A stretch of DNA of 64,000 nt from Geodermatophilus sabuli (GTDB taxonomy: Bacteria; Actinomycetota; Actinomycetes; Mycobacteriales; Geodermatophilaceae). Location of the stretch: NCBI RefSeq assembly GCF_010686765.1, contig NZ_JAAGWF010000009.1, forward strand, positions 124,001-188,000. The letters run 5' to 3'. The number at the start of each line of letters is the position of its first letter. Position 1 is the stretch's first letter. A program made the translations under genes and the position numbers. A model generated the notes under the pieces. It worked only from the letters and a program-made list of their open reading frames with translations, did no database searches and had not been told where the DNA came from. This document shows positions 8,940-19,037 of this stretch, one piece after another.

Positions 8940-9683
8940 ATGAGCGAGCGCGACCAGTCCCACCCCGGGACGCCGGGCACGCCGGGCAGTCAGGGCGAGG
9001 ACTGGCGGGAGCAGACGACACCGGGCATCCAGCCCGTGGGGGCGCAGCCGGCCGGCACCGGGTACGGCGGCGCCACCACCGGCGGGTACGGCGGGACCAC
9101 CGCCGGCGGGTACGGCACCGACTCCGGGTACGGCTCGGGGACCGGGCAGGGCGGAGCCCCGCCCGGGCAGTCCGATGCCTCCTCCGGCTGGCCGGGGGCC
9201 GGTCGGGCCACGGCGCCGGAGTACTCGACCCGGCCGGTCACGGTCCGGCGCGCCGACACCCTCGCCAGCCTGCTGCTGATCCTCGCCGGGATCGCCGCGG
9301 CGGTGAGCCTGCTGCTGCGCTGGCTGCCCGGCAGCGACCTCACCGGGTGGGACCTGGTGCGCCGCGGCTTCGACGACCTGGAGCAGGGTCTCGGCGAGCT
9401 GGTGGACACCGGGTTCTGGCAGCCGATGGCCGTCATCCTGGGCGGCGGTGTGCTGTTCGTCCTCGGCCTGCTCGTCGTGCTGCCGGCCAAGACCCACCGG
9501 CTCCTCGGGGTCCTGGCCCTGCTGGTCAGCCTCCTGGCGGCCGCCGGGGTGCTGGTGCCCCTGGCCGACACCGGCTGGGACCTCTCCGCCGTCGACACCG
9601 GCTTCTGGTTCGCCGTCGCCGTCCCCACGCTGGGCCTGCTCGGCGCGCTCAAGGCGCTGCTCACCGGGCCCAAGCGGAGGTGA
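8940..9683 (+). CDS. Unknown membrane protein with Gly/Tyr-rich N-terminus
   Basis: 247 residues from the ATG at 8940, chosen for GAGGAGA just upstream; earlier in-frame codons look non-coding. The first about 100 residues are disordered and rich in Gly, Tyr and Pro, with three GGYGGT-like repeats, and are probably cytoplasmic. Four hydrophobic segments follow (about 105-127, 162-181, 186-207 and 222-240) separated by short loops. I do not recognise a family. A TAGGCT hexamer at 8888-8893 could be the -10 of a leadered transcript. Divergent from folD. Confidence 0.7.
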   Translation: MSERDQSHPGTPGTPGSQGEDWREQTTPGIQPVGAQPAGTGYGGATTGGYGGTTAGGYGTDSGYGSGTGQGGAPPGQSDASSGWPGAGRATAPEYSTRPVTVRRADTLASLLLILAGIAAAVSLLLRWLPGSDLTGWDLVRRGFDDLEQGLGELVDTGFWQPMAVILGGGVLFVLGLLVVLPAKTHRLLGVLALLVSLLAAAGVLVPLADTGWDLSAVDTGFWFAVAVPTLGLLGALKALLTGPKRR

Positions 9684-9722
9684 CGGGCGGGTCCAGGGGC
9701 CTGCCGGAGGGCCGCCAGGTGG

Positions 9723-10355
9723 TCAGTCGGCGACGAGGACGCCGTGGGCACGGGCGAACTGCACGGCCTGGACGAGGTCGAGGCGGACGCCGGAGGGGTC
9801 GAACCCGCGCCAGTTGACCCCGTCGGTCGACGCCCCGCGCAGGTCGGCGCCGCGGAGCAGGGTGGTCTGCAGCCGGGCGTTGTCGAGGTCGGCGCCGGTG
9901 AGGTCGCACTCGCGCAGGTCGGCGTCGGTGAGGTCGGCCTCGCGGAACCGCTGACCGGACAGGTCCGACCCTGAGAGGTCGACGCCGCGCAGGGAGGTCC
10001 AGCTCCAGTCGCAGTCGGTCGAGGTCATCGGCCGTACCTGGGCCCCGGGGAAGTGCGATCCGGTGAGCTTGCAGCCGTCCCACACGACGTCGAAGAGCCT
10101 GGCACGGTCGAACCGGCAGGACAGGAACGCCGAGCCGCTGTGCCGTGACCCGGCCATCTGGACGCCGGTCAGCACGCAGGAGTCGAACACGCACCGCCGG
10201 GTGACCAGCTCGGTCAGGTGCGCGTCGTCGAACCGGCAGCGGGTGAAGGTCACGCCCTCGAGTTCGACCCAGTCCCAGTCGACCCGCGCGAAGTCCTGCC
10301 CCTCGACGTCCGCCCCGTCCGCCGGCGGGCGGACCTGTGGTCGGGTGTTGCGCAC
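9723..10355 (-). CDS. Pentapeptide-repeat protein
   Basis: 210-residue soluble protein whose central two-thirds is made of A(D/N)LXX-type pentapeptide repeats: FTRCRFDDAHL, FDSCVLTGVQM, LRGVDLSGSDL, and FREADLTDADLRECDLTGAD. These fold as a right-handed quadrilateral beta-helix. Related proteins include DNA-gyrase protectors of the Qnr/MfpA type, but most have no known role and nothing here singles out gyrase. GTG start at 10355 with TAGCCT six bases before it, so leaderless expression is likely. It is transcribed in the same direction as purH, which lies upstream. Confidence 0.85.
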   Translation of the reverse strand: MRNTRPQVRPPADGADVEGQDFARVDWDWVELEGVTFTRCRFDDAHLTELVTRRCVFDSCVLTGVQMAGSRHSGSAFLSCRFDRARLFDVVWDGCKLTGSHFPGAQVRPMTSTDCDWSWTSLRGVDLSGSDLSGQRFREADLTDADLRECDLTGADLDNARLQTTLLRGADLRGASTDGVNWRGFDPSGVRLDLVQAVQFARAHGVLVAD

Positions 10356-10371
10356 CCACGCAGGCTACGGC

Positions 10372-10429
10372 GGCCCCGTGCAGGGACCCGCGCCGAGCGT
10401 GCGCGGGCGGGGGACGAGGGGGTCCTCTC
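10372..10429 (-). repeat. 3'-end stem-loop element after purH
   Basis: Begins at the base after the purH stop. In gene orientation: GGACCCCCTCGTCCCC, then a core with GCACGCTCGGCGCGGGTCCC, then GCACGGGGCC, forming an imperfect long hairpin. Member of the family discussed in the findings. Confidence 0.65.
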
Positions 10430-11986
10430 TCAGTGGGCGAAGTGCCGGGTGCCGGTCAGGTACATCGGCACCCCGGCGGCCGCCGCCGCCGCGACGACCT
10501 CGTCGTCGCGGACCGACCCGCCCGGCTGGACGACGGCGCGGATGCCGGCGTCCAGGAGCACCTGCAGCCCGTCGGCGAAGGGGAAGAAGGCGTCCGATGC
10601 GGCGACCGCCCCGGTGGCCCGCTCCCCCGCGCGGCTGACCGCGAGCCGGGCGGCGTCCACCCGGTTGACCTGCCCCATGCCGACGCCGACGGTCGCCTTG
10701 TCGTGCGCGAGCAGGATCGCGTTGCTGCGCACCGCCCGGACGCTGCGCCAGGCGAAGACCAGGTCGTCGAGGCCGGCCGCGTCCAGCGGGTCGCCGGTGA
10801 CGAGGGTCCAGGTCGTGGGGTCGTCGCCGGGGGCGTCGACCCGGTCGGCCGTCTGCAGCAGCAGGCCGCCGCCGATCGGGCGCAGCTCGGTCGCGGGCCG
10901 CTCCGCGCCGGCCAGTCGCAGCAGCCGCACGTTCTTCTTGGCGGCGAGGACGGCCAGCGCGTCGTCGGTGAACGAGGGGGCGGCGACGACCTCGGTGAAG
11001 ATCTCGGCCACCTGCTCGGCCATCGTGAGGTCGACCTCGCGGTTGGCGGCGATGACCCCGCCGAAGGCGGAGACCGGGTCGCAGGCGTGCGCCTTGCGGT
11101 GCGCCTGGGCGATGTCGGTGCCGACCGCGATCCCGCACGGGTTGGCGTGCTTGATGATCGCCACGCAGGGATCGGTGTGGTCGTGCGCGGCCCGCCAGGC
11201 GGCGTCGGTGTCGACGTAGTTGTTGTAGGACATCTCCTTGCCGTGCAGCTGCTCGGCGTGGGCGAGTCCGCGACCGCCGCCCCCGCCGCGGTAGAGCGCG
11301 GCCTGCTGGTGCGGGTTCTCGCCGTAGCGGAGCACGTCCGCCCGCTCCCATCCGGCCCCCACCCAGGCCGGGAACACCGTGTCGGTCTGCGGCGCCAGGA
11401 CGCTGCCCATCCAGGAGGCGACCGCGATGTCGTAGGACGCCGTGTGGCGGAACGCCGCGGCGGCCAGCTGCTGGCGCTCGGCGAGGGTGAACCCACCGGC
11501 GCCCGCAGCGGCGAGGACGTCGCCGTAGCGCGCCGGGTCGACGACGACGGCCACCGACGGGTGGTTCTTCGCGGCGGCCCGCACCATGGCCGGCCCACCG
11601 ATGTCGATCTGCTCGACGCACTCGTCGGGCGTCGCCCCGGAGGCCACCGTCTCGGTGAACGGGTACAGGTTGACCACGACCAGGTCGAAGGCGGCGATGC
11701 CGAGCTCCTCCAGCTGGCGGACGTGGTCGGGCTTGCGCCGGTCGGCGAGGATCCCGGCGTGCACCGCGGGGTGCAGCGTCTTGACCCGGCCGTCGAGGCA
11801 CTCCGGGAAGCCGGTGACCTGCTCGACCGGGGTGACCGGGACGCCGGCCTCGGCGATCCGGCGGGCGGTCGCGCCGGTGCTCACCAGCTCGACCCCGGCG
11901 TCGGCCAGCCCGCGGGCCAGCTCCTCGATCCCGGCCTTGTCGTAGACGCCCAGCAGGGCGCGGCGGATCGGCGTGCGGTCACTCAT
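10430..11986 (-). CDS. purH: AICAR transformylase/IMP cyclohydrolase
   Basis: Catalyses the last two steps of de novo purine synthesis: formylation of AICAR by 10-formyl-THF, then ring closure to IMP. 518 residues from the ATG at 11986 with GAGGAG upstream. Seen: N-terminal MGS-like cyclohydrolase domain ([34 protein letters not shown]) to about residue 200, and the transformylase part with [24 protein letters not shown], the catalytic KHANPCG lysine-histidine motif and [10 protein letters not shown]. Overlaps purN by 8 bases, indicating one operon. A stem-loop repeat follows the stop. Confidence 0.97.
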   Translation of the reverse strand: MSDRTPIRRALLGVYDKAGIEELARGLADAGVELVSTGATARRIAEAGVPVTPVEQVTGFPECLDGRVKTLHPAVHAGILADRRKPDHVRQLEELGIAAFDLVVVNLYPFTETVASGATPDECVEQIDIGGPAMVRAAAKNHPSVAVVVDPARYGDVLAAAGAGGFTLAERQQLAAAAFRHTASYDIAVASWMGSVLAPQTDTVFPAWVGAGWERADVLRYGENPHQQAALYRGGGGGRGLAHAEQLHGKEMSYNNYVDTDAAWRAAHDHTDPCVAIIKHANPCGIAVGTDIAQAHRKAHACDPVSAFGGVIAANREVDLTMAEQVAEIFTEVVAAPSFTDDALAVLAAKKNVRLLRLAGAERPATELRPIGGGLLLQTADRVDAPGDDPTTWTLVTGDPLDAAGLDDLVFAWRSVRAVRSNAILLAHDKATVGVGMGQVNRVDAARLAVSRAGERATGAVAASDAFFPFADGLQVLLDAGIRAVVQPGGSVRDDEVVAAAAAAGVPMYLTGTRHFAH

Positions 11987-12584
11987 CGGGGTTCTCCTCG
12001 CTGGTGACGAGTCGCGCCACCGTCTCCACCAGGAGCTGACGCTCCACTGTCTTGATCCTCTCGTGCAGCGCGGCCTCGTCGTCCCCCGGCCGCACCGGTA
12101 CCTCCTGCTGGGCCAGCACCGGTCCGGTGTCCACGCCGGCGTCGACGACGTGCACGGTGCTGCCGGTGACCGGGACGCCGGCCGCGAGGGCGTCCCGCAC
12201 GGCGTGCGCACCGGGGAAGGCGGGCAGCAGCGCGGGATGGGTGTTGACGATCCGGCCCGGGAACGCGGCCAGGACGGCGGGGCCGAGGACCTTCATGAAC
12301 CCGGCCGAGACGACGAGGTCGGGCCGGTGCCCGGCGATGGCCGCGGCCAGGGCGCGGTCCCAGGCGGCGCGATCGGCGTGGTCGCCGAGAGGGCAGCTGA
12401 ACGTGGCGATGCCGCGGCTGCGGGCCTGCTCGAGCCCCGCGGCGTCCCGGTCGCTGCCGACGGCCACCACCGCGGCGGGGTAGCCCGGCTCGTCGGCGGC
12501 TGCCAGCAGCGCTGCGCACAGCGACCCGGCGCCCGACAGCAGGACGACGACCCGCGCCCGCTGCGCTGGCTCGGGTGCGGGCAC
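11979..12584 (-). CDS. purN: Phosphoribosylglycinamide formyltransferase
   Basis: Transfers the formyl group of 10-formyl-THF to GAR in purine synthesis. 201 residues. The GTG at 12584 is chosen because TATAGGGT (12592-12599) sits 8 bases upstream, a good leaderless promoter, and the peptide then begins with a short tail before [10 protein letters not shown]. Catalytic trio present: N and H in VNTHPALLP and D in DAGVDTGPV. The usual Asn after SGxGS is replaced by Leu (SGAGSL), a mild oddity in the phosphate-binding loop. Stop overlaps purH start. Confidence 0.95.
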   Translation of the reverse strand: MPAPEPAQRARVVVLLSGAGSLCAALLAAADEPGYPAAVVAVGSDRDAAGLEQARSRGIATFSCPLGDHADRAAWDRALAAAIAGHRPDLVVSAGFMKVLGPAVLAAFPGRIVNTHPALLPAFPGAHAVRDALAAGVPVTGSTVHVVDAGVDTGPVLAQQEVPVRPGDDEAALHERIKTVERQLLVETVARLVTSEENPDE

Positions 12585-12591
12585 GTCGGCG

Positions 12592-12599
12592 ACCCTATA
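12592..12599 (-). promoter_or_regulatory. -10 box for leaderless purNH
   Basis: TATAGGGT on the reverse strand ends 8 bases before the purN GTG, the strongest -10 match in the window. No Shine-Dalgarno follows. Confidence 0.6.
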
Positions 12600-12600
12600 A

Positions 12601-12652
12601 GGGCCCCCGGCAACACCCCATCCCGCCCACCGCTCGCAGGCCCGCGGCGGGA
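12601..12652 (+). repeat. Stem-loop element family member upstream of purN
   Basis: Contains CCCACCGCTCGCAGG followed by CCCGCGGCGGGAC, the conserved core of the stem-loop family. Unlike most copies it points away from the preceding gene (PerM-like) and lies just upstream of the purN promoter. Confidence 0.5.
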
Positions 12653-12696
12653 CGGCGACGCCTCGCGGGCTGGGCGCGCGCCTCTCGCCGGGCCGC

Positions 12697-13893
12697 TCAG
12701 GAGCCCGAGCGCCAGCGAGCCACCGCGGCGCCCACGGCCCCGGCGATCCCGGCCTGGGCGGCGACCGCCAGACCCGTGGCGAGCGGCGGTGCCCCCACGA
12801 CCGACAGGGCGCCGTCGCCCAGGGAGCCCCCGGCGACCCAGGCGAGCACCCCGCAGGCGACACCGAGCAGCACGCCGGCCAGCACACCCCACAGTCCGGC
12901 GACCACCGACCCGCCGTCGTCGGGACCCAGCCGGCGGCCCAGGGTCGCGCCGGCCACGAGCCCGGCCAGCGCCGGGACGGCCTGGGACACGAACGCCAGC
13001 AGCGGCACCGCCTGGGTGTCCGGCAGGGCCGCCAGCAACGGCAGGGCAGGCACCGCGCCGAGCGTGACGCCGTGCACCGAGACCAGCGTGCCGGTGCCGA
13101 CCACGAAGCCCGGGCCGGCGGCCAGCCCGATCGCCGCGACCGCCGCGTTGGGCAGCAGCAGGGCGCCGAGGGTCAGCAGCCCGACCGCCCCGGCGGCCGC
13201 ACCGCCGAGCCGGCCGGAGAGCGCCGCGTAACCGGTGGTGTCCGACACCAGCGCCACCGCGACCATCGCCGAGCCGAGGGCGAGTGCGGCCAGCAGTCCG
13301 GCCGGCACCGCGACCAACAGCGGCCGCACCGGGGGCGGCAGCCGGTCCAGCCCGTCGTCGAGGAGGCCGGACTCCCGGACGGTGCCCCAGCCCGCCGCGA
13401 CGACGGCCAGCACCGCGCTGCCCGCCGCGCACCGCAGCAGGTCCACCGCCGCACCGGGCGCGTCGACCGCCAGGGCCAGCAGCACCGTGAGCAGGACGTG
13501 GGTACCGGCCAGCGCGGCCAGGACGGCGCCGGCAGCGGGCCATCCCCCGACGTCGCAGGCACGGACCACTCCCCGGCCGGCGCTGGTCAGCCCCCAGGCG
13601 AGGACCGCGGTGAGCAGCAGCGGCGCCAGGACCAGCGGACCGGACCCGAGGACCAGCCCGCCCCCCTGGGCCAGCAGCCACAACTGGCCGGCGAGCCGCG
13701 CCGAGCCGCCGACGGGCAGGCCACCGGCCGGGTCGAGCGTCTGCACCACGACCACGGCCAGCAACAACCCGAGCAGGCCGGTCACCGAGACCGCGGCGGC
13801 GGCCGCCGCGGCGAGGACGGGCGGGTGCCACGGCCCCCGACTGCCCGCCTCCCGCCGGCCCGGCAGGCTCAGACGCGCGAGCAGGGAGACCAC
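12697..13893 (-). CDS. PerM/DUF6350-like polytopic membrane protein
   Basis: 398-residue membrane protein with about ten hydrophobic helices spread over the whole length (for example 28-52, 86-108, 121-140, 150-170, 192-215, 230-255, 330-360). It matches the actinobacterial DUF6350 group, which includes M. tuberculosis PerM (Rv0955), a protein reported to support cell division and persistence. The position next to purN and the DUF5336 gene is the same as in mycobacteria, which supports the assignment more than motifs do. ATG start at 13893; no clear ribosome-binding site. Function in this organism is inference. Confidence 0.75.
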   Translation of the reverse strand: MVSLLARLSLPGRREAGSRGPWHPPVLAAAAAAAVSVTGLLGLLLAVVVVQTLDPAGGLPVGGSARLAGQLWLLAQGGGLVLGSGPLVLAPLLLTAVLAWGLTSAGRGVVRACDVGGWPAAGAVLAALAGTHVLLTVLLALAVDAPGAAVDLLRCAAGSAVLAVVAAGWGTVRESGLLDDGLDRLPPPVRPLLVAVPAGLLAALALGSAMVAVALVSDTTGYAALSGRLGGAAAGAVGLLTLGALLLPNAAVAAIGLAAGPGFVVGTGTLVSVHGVTLGAVPALPLLAALPDTQAVPLLAFVSQAVPALAGLVAGATLGRRLGPDDGGSVVAGLWGVLAGVLLGVACGVLAWVAGGSLGDGALSVVGAPPLATGLAVAAQAGIAGAVGAAVARWRSGS

Positions 13894-13989
13894 ACCCCCA
13901 CTGTCCCAAGGCCGGGCCGGGAACGCCGGGACACGCGCCCGAGTCCCGTGGACAAAGTCTGCGGACGCCGGCGCCCGGCCGCCGCCGGC

Positions 13990-15153
13990 TCAGCGGTCGC
14001 CGGTGTGCTTCCCGAGGTCCGGACCCTGACCGGAGGCGCTGGAACCGCCCGAACGGCCGGGCTCGGAGCCGGGCTGCCCGGGGCCGGGCGGCGGCGCGTA
14101 CTGCTGCGGCTGCCCCTGCGGAGGCTGCGGATGGCCGGGGACCTGCTGGCCGTAGGGCGGCTGCTGACCGTGCGACGGCTGGCCGTGCGACGGCTGCTGG
14201 CCGTAGGGCGGCTGCTGACCGTAGGGCGGCTGACCGTAGGGCGGCTGACCGTAGGGCGGCTGACCGTAGGGCGGCTGACCGTAGGACGGCTGACCGTAGG
14301 GCTGACCCGGCGTCTGCCCGCCCGGACCGCCCTGGCCGCCGAACTGCGGTGCCTGCTGGTTGGCCCACTGGGCCGCGGAGCCCAGACCACCGGACAGGGC
14401 CGGCCGGTTGCGCAGCTGGGGCAGGAGGGTGAGGACGGCGAACGCGAGCGCCGCGGCGGAGGCGAGGAAGGTCAGCAGGGCGAAGATGCTGAACCCCGCC
14501 TCGAACGTGCTGATCCACTCGACGAGCGTCAGCAGGAACGCCAGGGCGGTGAGCCCGACGGTGACGAAGCCGCGCGGGAACGGCACCCGCAGGTCGTAGG
14601 CGGCCGGCAGCAGCGCCCACACCGTCGCGAGGACCAGCAGGAAGAACGAGGTCGTGATGAGACCGAGGTCGAAGCCGTTGATCGACTCGGAGAAGCCGAA
14701 ACCGAAGTCGAAGGTGAACCAGGGCAGGATGGCGAAGACCAGGTACGCGACGGTGCTGCCCGCGACGACGTAGTCCCCCAGCGACAGCCGCTTGAGGTCG
14801 AAGCCGGAGGCTCCTGAGCCGGGCGGCCGGCCGTAGGGGTGCTGTCCCCCGGGCTGACCGAAGGGCTGCTGCTGCGGCTGCCCGTAGCCCGGTGGGTACT
14901 GCTGGCCGAACGGGGGCTGGCCCGGCCCGTGGGGCGGCTGCCCCTGGCCGAACGGGGGCTGACCCGGCCCGTGCGGCGGTTGCCCCGGACCGGGCTGCCC
15001 GTACGGCGGCTGTCCGTGGGACGGCGGCGCCTGACCCGGCTGCCCCGGGGACGACGGCCCCGGCTGCCCGAGCGGCGGCTGGCCCTGACCCGGCTGCTGG
15101 CCGTACCCCGGCTGCCCGTACCCGCCGGGCGGCTGCGGCGGCTGACTGGTCAT
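13990..15153 (-). CDS. DUF5336 protein (34 kDa antigen-like) with PYGQP repeats
   Basis: 387 residues from the ATG at 15153 (GAGGAGA upstream). Three parts: a Gly/Pro/Gln-rich disordered N-terminus (1-110), a central block of four to five membrane helices (about 120-255), and a second disordered tail made largely of PPYGQ pentapeptides. It corresponds to the mycobacterial Rv0954/34 kDa antigenic protein family, whose members associate with the divisome; the neighbouring PerM-like gene fits. The tail is encoded by a 15-base DNA tandem repeat, so repeat number may vary between strains. Confidence 0.8.
   Translation of the reverse strand: MTSQPPQPPGGYGQPGYGQQPGQGQPPLGQPGPSSPGQPGQAPPSHGQPPYGQPGPGQPPHGPGQPPFGQGQPPHGPGQPPFGQQYPPGYGQPQQQPFGQPGGQHPYGRPPGSGASGFDLKRLSLGDYVVAGSTVAYLVFAILPWFTFDFGFGFSESINGFDLGLITTSFFLLVLATVWALLPAAYDLRVPFPRGFVTVGLTALAFLLTLVEWISTFEAGFSIFALLTFLASAAALAFAVLTLLPQLRNRPALSGGLGSAAQWANQQAPQFGGQGGPGGQTPGQPYGQPSYGQPPYGQPPYGQPPYGQPPYGQQPPYGQQPSHGQPSHGQQPPYGQQVPGHPQPPQGQPQQYAPPPGPGQPGSEPGRSGGSSASGQGPDLGKHTGDR
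14216..14300. repeat. 15-base tandem repeat within DUF5336 tail
   Basis: About five consecutive copies of CTGACCGTAGGGCGG, near identical, each encoding one PPYGQ pentapeptide on the reverse strand. Confidence 0.85.
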
Positions 15154-15273
15154 CGCGGGGTCTCCTCGGGGGTCACGGGTCGGTGCGCGCATCGTGGCAG
15201 CGGGCCTGACGCCGGCAAGCGCGCCGGGCCCACTGTCCCTCGTCCGTGACGGTATCGAGTCCCGGGGACGCGA

Positions 15274-15306
15274 CTGCCCGGTCACCCCAGACGGGTGACC
15301 GGGCAG
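15274..15306 (-). terminator. Terminator after the sucCD repeat region
   Basis: Perfect 14-base stem CTGCCCGGTCACCC with its complement around CAGAC. It lies downstream of sucD, beyond the tandem repeats, and upstream of the DUF5336 gene. The whole 15154-15501 interval (348 bases) holds only this hairpin and the repeats. Confidence 0.7.
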
Positions 15307-15314
15307 CAGCGCAC

Positions 15315-15501
15315 GAGCCGAGACGGGCACGGTCAGGCCCGCGTGCAGGGTCCCGCCGCGAGCCTGCGAGCCGAGACGGGCACGGTCAGGCCCCCGTGCA
15401 GGGTCCCGCCGCGAGCCTGCGAGCCGAGACGGGCACGGTCAGGCCCCCGTGCAGGGTCCCGCCGCGAGCCTGCGAGCGGTGGGGGGCACGGGGGTCCTCT
15501 T
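15315..15501 (-). repeat. 53-base tandem repeat, three copies, after sucD
   Basis: Copies begin at 15315, 15368 and 15421, almost identical (one base differs in copy one), with a fourth partial copy from 15474. Each unit contains GTGCAGGGTCCCGCCGCGAG, the inner part of the 3'-end stem-loop family. The array ends at the sucD stop codon. It looks like local amplification of one element. Confidence 0.9.
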
Positions 15502-16380
15502 TCAGGCGCCGACGATCTCGCGCATCAGGCGGGCCGTCTCCGACGGGGTCTTGCCGACCCGGACGCCAGCAGCCTCGAGGGCCTCCTGCTTCGCCTGGGC
15601 GGTGCCCGACGAGCCCGAGACGATCGCGCCGGCGTGGCCCATCGTCTTGCCCTCGGGCGCGGTGAACCCGGCCACGTACCCGACGACGGGCTTGGTGACG
15701 TTGGCCTTGATGAAGTCCGCGGCCCGCTCCTCGGCGTCGCCACCGATCTCGCCGATCATCACAATGGCCTCGGTCTCCGGGTCGTCCTGGAAGGCCTGCA
15801 GGCAGTCGATGTGCGTCGTCCCGATGACCGGGTCACCGCCGATGCCGACGGCGGTGGAGAACCCGATGTCCCGGAGCTCGTACATCATCTGGTACGTCAG
15901 CGTGCCGGACTTGCTGACCAGCCCGATCGAGCCCTGCTTGGTGATGTTGGCCGGGATGATGCCGGCGTTGGAGCGGCCGGGGCTGATCAGGCCGGGGCAG
16001 TTGGGGCCGATGATCCGCGTGGAGCCGCCCTGGGCGTGCGCCCAGGCGTAGGTCGAGTCGTGCACCGGGATGCCCTCGGTGATGACGACGGCGAGCGGGA
16101 TCTGGGCGTCGACGGCCTCGATGACGGCGTTCTTGGCGCCGGCCGGCGGCACGAAGATGACGGTGACGTCCGCGCCGGTCTCCTTCATCGCCTCCGCCAC
16201 GCCGCCGAAGACCGGCACGCTCGCGCCGTCGAAGTCGACGCTCTGGCCGGCCTTCTTCGGGTTCACGCCACCGACGATCGCCGTCCCCGAGGCCAGCATG
16301 CGCTGGGTGTGCTTGCGTCCCTCGGAGCCGGTCATGCCCTGGACGATGACCTTGCTGTTCTCGTTGAGGAAGATCGACAT
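15502..16380 (-). CDS. sucD: Succinate-CoA ligase, alpha subunit
   Basis: Alpha subunit of succinyl-CoA synthetase: carries the CoA-binding Rossmann domain and the phosphorylated histidine, making succinate and ATP/GTP from succinyl-CoA. 292 residues, normal. Seen: VQGMTGSEG near 13-20, [18 protein letters not shown] at 124-134, SKSGTLTYQ and the active-site H249 in [14 protein letters not shown] start at 16380. 82 bases downstream of sucC on the same strand, with a hairpin in the gap. Completes a TCA gene group with icd and mdh in the window. Confidence 0.97.
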   Translation of the reverse strand: MSIFLNENSKVIVQGMTGSEGRKHTQRMLASGTAIVGGVNPKKAGQSVDFDGASVPVFGGVAEAMKETGADVTVIFVPPAGAKNAVIEAVDAQIPLAVVITEGIPVHDSTYAWAHAQGGSTRIIGPNCPGLISPGRSNAGIIPANITKQGSIGLVSKSGTLTYQMMYELRDIGFSTAVGIGGDPVIGTTHIDCLQAFQDDPETEAIVMIGEIGGDAEERAADFIKANVTKPVVGYVAGFTAPEGKTMGHAGAIVSGSSGTAQAKQEALEAAGVRVGKTPSETARLMREIVGA

Positions 16381-16396
16381 TCTGGTGTCCTGTCTG

Positions 16397-16453
16397 GGAG
16401 GACCTCGTCCTCCTCACCCCTCGCGACCTCGGGGCGAGCCTCTGGACGAGGCC
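16397..16453 (-). repeat. Hairpin element between sucC and sucD
   Basis: GACCTCGTCC (16401-16410) pairs with GGACGAGGCC (16444-16453) around CACCCCTCGCGACCTCGGGG, a core related to the 3'-end stem-loop family, here in the opposite orientation. It could lower sucD relative to sucC or stabilise the mRNA. Confidence 0.5.
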
Positions 16454-16462
16454 GGGAGTCGG

Positions 16463-17626
16463 TTAGGAGGAGGCGAGCTCGGCGGCGCGGCGGGCGGCGC
16501 CGTCCATGGTGTCCACCACGGTCACCAGCGGGTGGTTCGCCTCGGCCAGGATGCGCCGGCCCTCCTCCACGTTGTTGCCGTCCAGCCGGACGACCAGCGG
16601 CTTGGTGGCCTCGTCGCCGAGGATGCCGAGCGCGTGCACGATGCCGTTGGCGACGGCGTCGCAGGCGGTGATCCCGCCGAAGACGTTGACGAACACGCTC
16701 TTCACGGCCGGGTCGGACAGGATGATGTGCAGCCCGTTGGCCATGACGTCGGCCGAGGCGCCACCGCCGATGTCGAGGAAGTTGGCCGGCTTGACGCCGC
16801 CGAACTCCTCCCCGGCGTACGCGACGACGTCCAGGGTGCTCATCACCAGGCCGGCACCGTTGCCGATGATCCCGACCTCGCCTTCGAGCTTGACGTAGTT
16901 GAGGTCCTTCTCCTTGGCCGCGGCCTCCAGCGGGTCGGCCGAGGCGGCGTCCTCGAGCGCGGCGTGCTCCGTGTGCCGGAAGCCGGCGTTCTCGTCGAGG
17001 GTCACCTTCGCGTCGAGCGCGAGCACGGTGCCGTCGGGCGCCTTGGCCAGCGGGTTGACCTCGACCAGGGTGGCGTCCTCCTTGGCGAAGACGTCCCAGA
17101 GCTGGACGGCGATGGCGATCACCTGGTCGCGGACCGCGGCGGGGAAGCCCGCCGCGTCGACGATCTCGGTGGCCTTCGCCGTGTCGACGCCGGTTGTGGC
17201 GTCGATCGGGATGCGGGCCAGCGCCTCGGGGCGCTCGACGGCGAGCTGCTCGATCTCCACGCCGCCCTCGACCGAGGCCATGGCCAGGAAGGTGCGGTTC
17301 GAGCGGTCGAGCAGGTAGGAGAAGTAGTACTCCTCGGCGATGTCACTGGCCTGCGCCACCATCACGCGGTGGGTGATGTGGCCCTTGATGTCCAGGCCGA
17401 GGATGTCCTGCGCGCGGTCCCGGGCGGCGTCGGCGTCGTCGGCGAGCTTGACCCCACCGGCCTTGCCGCGGCCACCGGTCTTCACCTGCGCCTTGACGAC
17501 GACGGGGGCGGCGATCTCCCGTGCGATCGCCTCGGCCTGCTCGGGGGTCTCCGCGACGCCGCCGGGCAGCACGGGGACGCCGTGCGACGCCAGCAGGTCA
17601 CGGGCCTGGTACTCGAAGAGATCCAC
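16463..17626 (-). CDS. sucC: Succinate-CoA ligase, beta subunit
   Basis: Beta subunit with the ATP-grasp nucleotide-binding domain and the succinate site. 387 residues from the GTG at 17626, which gives the usual [13 protein letters not shown]-terminus. Seen: [20 protein letters not shown], the VEVNPLA metal-binding motif, [12 protein letters not shown] and [12 protein letters not shown]. Upstream, TACGGT ends 8 bases before the GTG with no Shine-Dalgarno, suggesting a leaderless mRNA. First gene of sucCD. Confidence 0.97.
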   Translation of the reverse strand: MDLFEYQARDLLASHGVPVLPGGVAETPEQAEAIAREIAAPVVVKAQVKTGGRGKAGGVKLADDADAARDRAQDILGLDIKGHITHRVMVAQASDIAEEYYFSYLLDRSNRTFLAMASVEGGVEIEQLAVERPEALARIPIDATTGVDTAKATEIVDAAGFPAAVRDQVIAIAVQLWDVFAKEDATLVEVNPLAKAPDGTVLALDAKVTLDENAGFRHTEHAALEDAASADPLEAAAKEKDLNYVKLEGEVGIIGNGAGLVMSTLDVVAYAGEEFGGVKPANFLDIGGGASADVMANGLHIILSDPAVKSVFVNVFGGITACDAVANGIVHALGILGDEATKPLVVRLDGNNVEEGRRILAEANHPLVTVVDTMDGAARRAAELASS

Positions 17627-17771
17627 GAACAGGCACCGTATCCCCCGTCCCAGCCGCACGCCGCACCGGTGGAGGGGGTCGTGCCCGGCATCACAGGGCG
17701 CTCCGTCACACCGCGGGGCGACCGTCCTGGCGACCGCCCAGGTCACGGGGGCGCACCGGTCCGCGCGGGGG

Positions 17772-18854
17772 TCAGGGGGTGGCCGCGGGGGCCCGGCGCA
17801 ACCGCCAGGCCAGCACGGTCAGGAGCACGAATCCGAGACCGGCCAGCAGCAGTCCGCCGCCGGGCACCGTCCACTCCAGCTCCGACGAGGCGACGGCGTC
17901 GCGCAGCCCCGCCAGCCCGGCGGAGGAGACGACCACCGCGATGGCCAGCAACCCGCCGACCGCCGCCAGTCGCGGCCGCAGGGACGGCGCGAGCACCGAG
18001 CAGAGGACGACCGCGCCGGCCAGTAGCAGGCCGCCCAGCAGCGCCAGGCCGGGACGCTCGAGCAGCCCCTGGGGGCCGTCCTGCTCGACCACCGTCTGCA
18101 GCCCGGTGACCGGGTCGCTGACGACCCGGTCGGGGACGTCGGCGGCCGGCAGCACGAGGCACAGCACCGTGCCGACGCCCAGGAGCACCGCGGCACCGGC
18201 CAGCGCGGGCCGGACGGGGTCGAGCGCTCCGCGGTCCTCCATGACGGTGCGGCCCCACGCCGCGGCGGCGAGCGCTCCGGCCAGCACCGTGAGCGCGAGG
18301 GACACCACGCCGGCCACCCACCCCACGCCGATCTCGACGGAGCTGGTCAGGACCCGCTCCCCAGCGATCACCTCCACGCCGGGACGCACGGTCGACGTGC
18401 TGGCGCGGTAGATCTCGATGAGGAGCAGCCCGATCGACAGGGCACCGGCGACGGCCGCGTAGGCCAGCCCGAAGCGCGGCGCGCGGCCGGCTCCCAGGCC
18501 CGCGCCCACGGCGCCCGAGACGAGCGGCACCAGCGCCGCGGCGAGGACGCCGCCGAGCCCGCCGCCATGGGAGGTCTCCTGGCCGCCGACGACCAGGTAG
18601 GTGGGGAACACCGCGACCAGCCCGGCCAGCCCGGCGAGCACCAGCAGCAGCCCGGCCACCCGCACGGTGCCGGGCGCGTGGCCGAGGACCAGGCCGTCGT
18701 CCGGCGGACCCGCGGGCACGGCCGCGGCAGCGGACGGGCGCCGGGACGTCGTCCGGCGGGCCGCTGCGACCTGGTCCCGGGGCGCGCGGCCACCGGCCGC
18801 GCGCCCGGAGCGGGCGGCGTCTCGGTCGCGGGTGGAGCCATCGCGGGCGGCCAC
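17772..18854 (-). CDS. Unknown polytopic membrane protein
   Basis: 360 residues from the GTG at 18854, chosen for AAGGGGG seven bases upstream; the longer frame to 19079 reads as non-coding. A basic, Arg/Ala-rich N-terminus of about 55 residues is followed by about eight hydrophobic helices (near 65-85, 105-130, 140-160, 180-210, 222-245, 275-298, 305-322, 335-355). Extracytoplasmic loops contain [14 protein letters not shown] and [12 protein letters not shown] do not recognise a family. It lies upstream of sucC on the same strand and is divergent from the lipase gene across a region with an 18-base palindrome. Confidence 0.7.
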   Translation of the reverse strand: MAARDGSTRDRDAARSGRAAGGRAPRDQVAAARRTTSRRPSAAAAVPAGPPDDGLVLGHAPGTVRVAGLLLVLAGLAGLVAVFPTYLVVGGQETSHGGGLGGVLAAALVPLVSGAVGAGLGAGRAPRFGLAYAAVAGALSIGLLLIEIYRASTSTVRPGVEVIAGERVLTSSVEIGVGWVAGVVSLALTVLAGALAAAAWGRTVMEDRGALDPVRPALAGAAVLLGVGTVLCLVLPAADVPDRVVSDPVTGLQTVVEQDGPQGLLERPGLALLGGLLLAGAVVLCSVLAPSLRPRLAAVGGLLAIAVVVSSAGLAGLRDAVASSELEWTVPGGGLLLAGLGFVLLTVLAWRLRRAPAATP

Positions 18855-18895
18855 GGATCCCCCTTCGAGGAGTAGGTCACGAACCGGCGTCGATC

Positions 18896-18913
18896 GACAC
18901 CCGGCCGGGTGTC
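18896..18913. promoter_or_regulatory. Perfect 18-base palindrome in divergent promoter region
   Basis: GACACCCGGCCGGGTGTC, between a membrane-protein gene and the lipase gene. Its right part plus GCTCG recurs before the bldM/whiB pair at 37441-37458. A regulator-binding site is plausible; the protein is unknown. Confidence 0.45.
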
Positions 18914-19037
18914 GCTCGTGTGACGGGCGCCACACAGGGGCATTACCGTCGGGTCCACAGGGCAGCCACCAGGTGCTCCGCCGTCGGCGGGCCGTCGATC
19001 CCGGGCGCTCCCGGAACAGGAACGGGGAGGACCGGTC

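Noticed and set aside
15315-15501. CRISPR array
   Set aside because: The repeats are direct and contiguous with no unique spacers and no cas genes.
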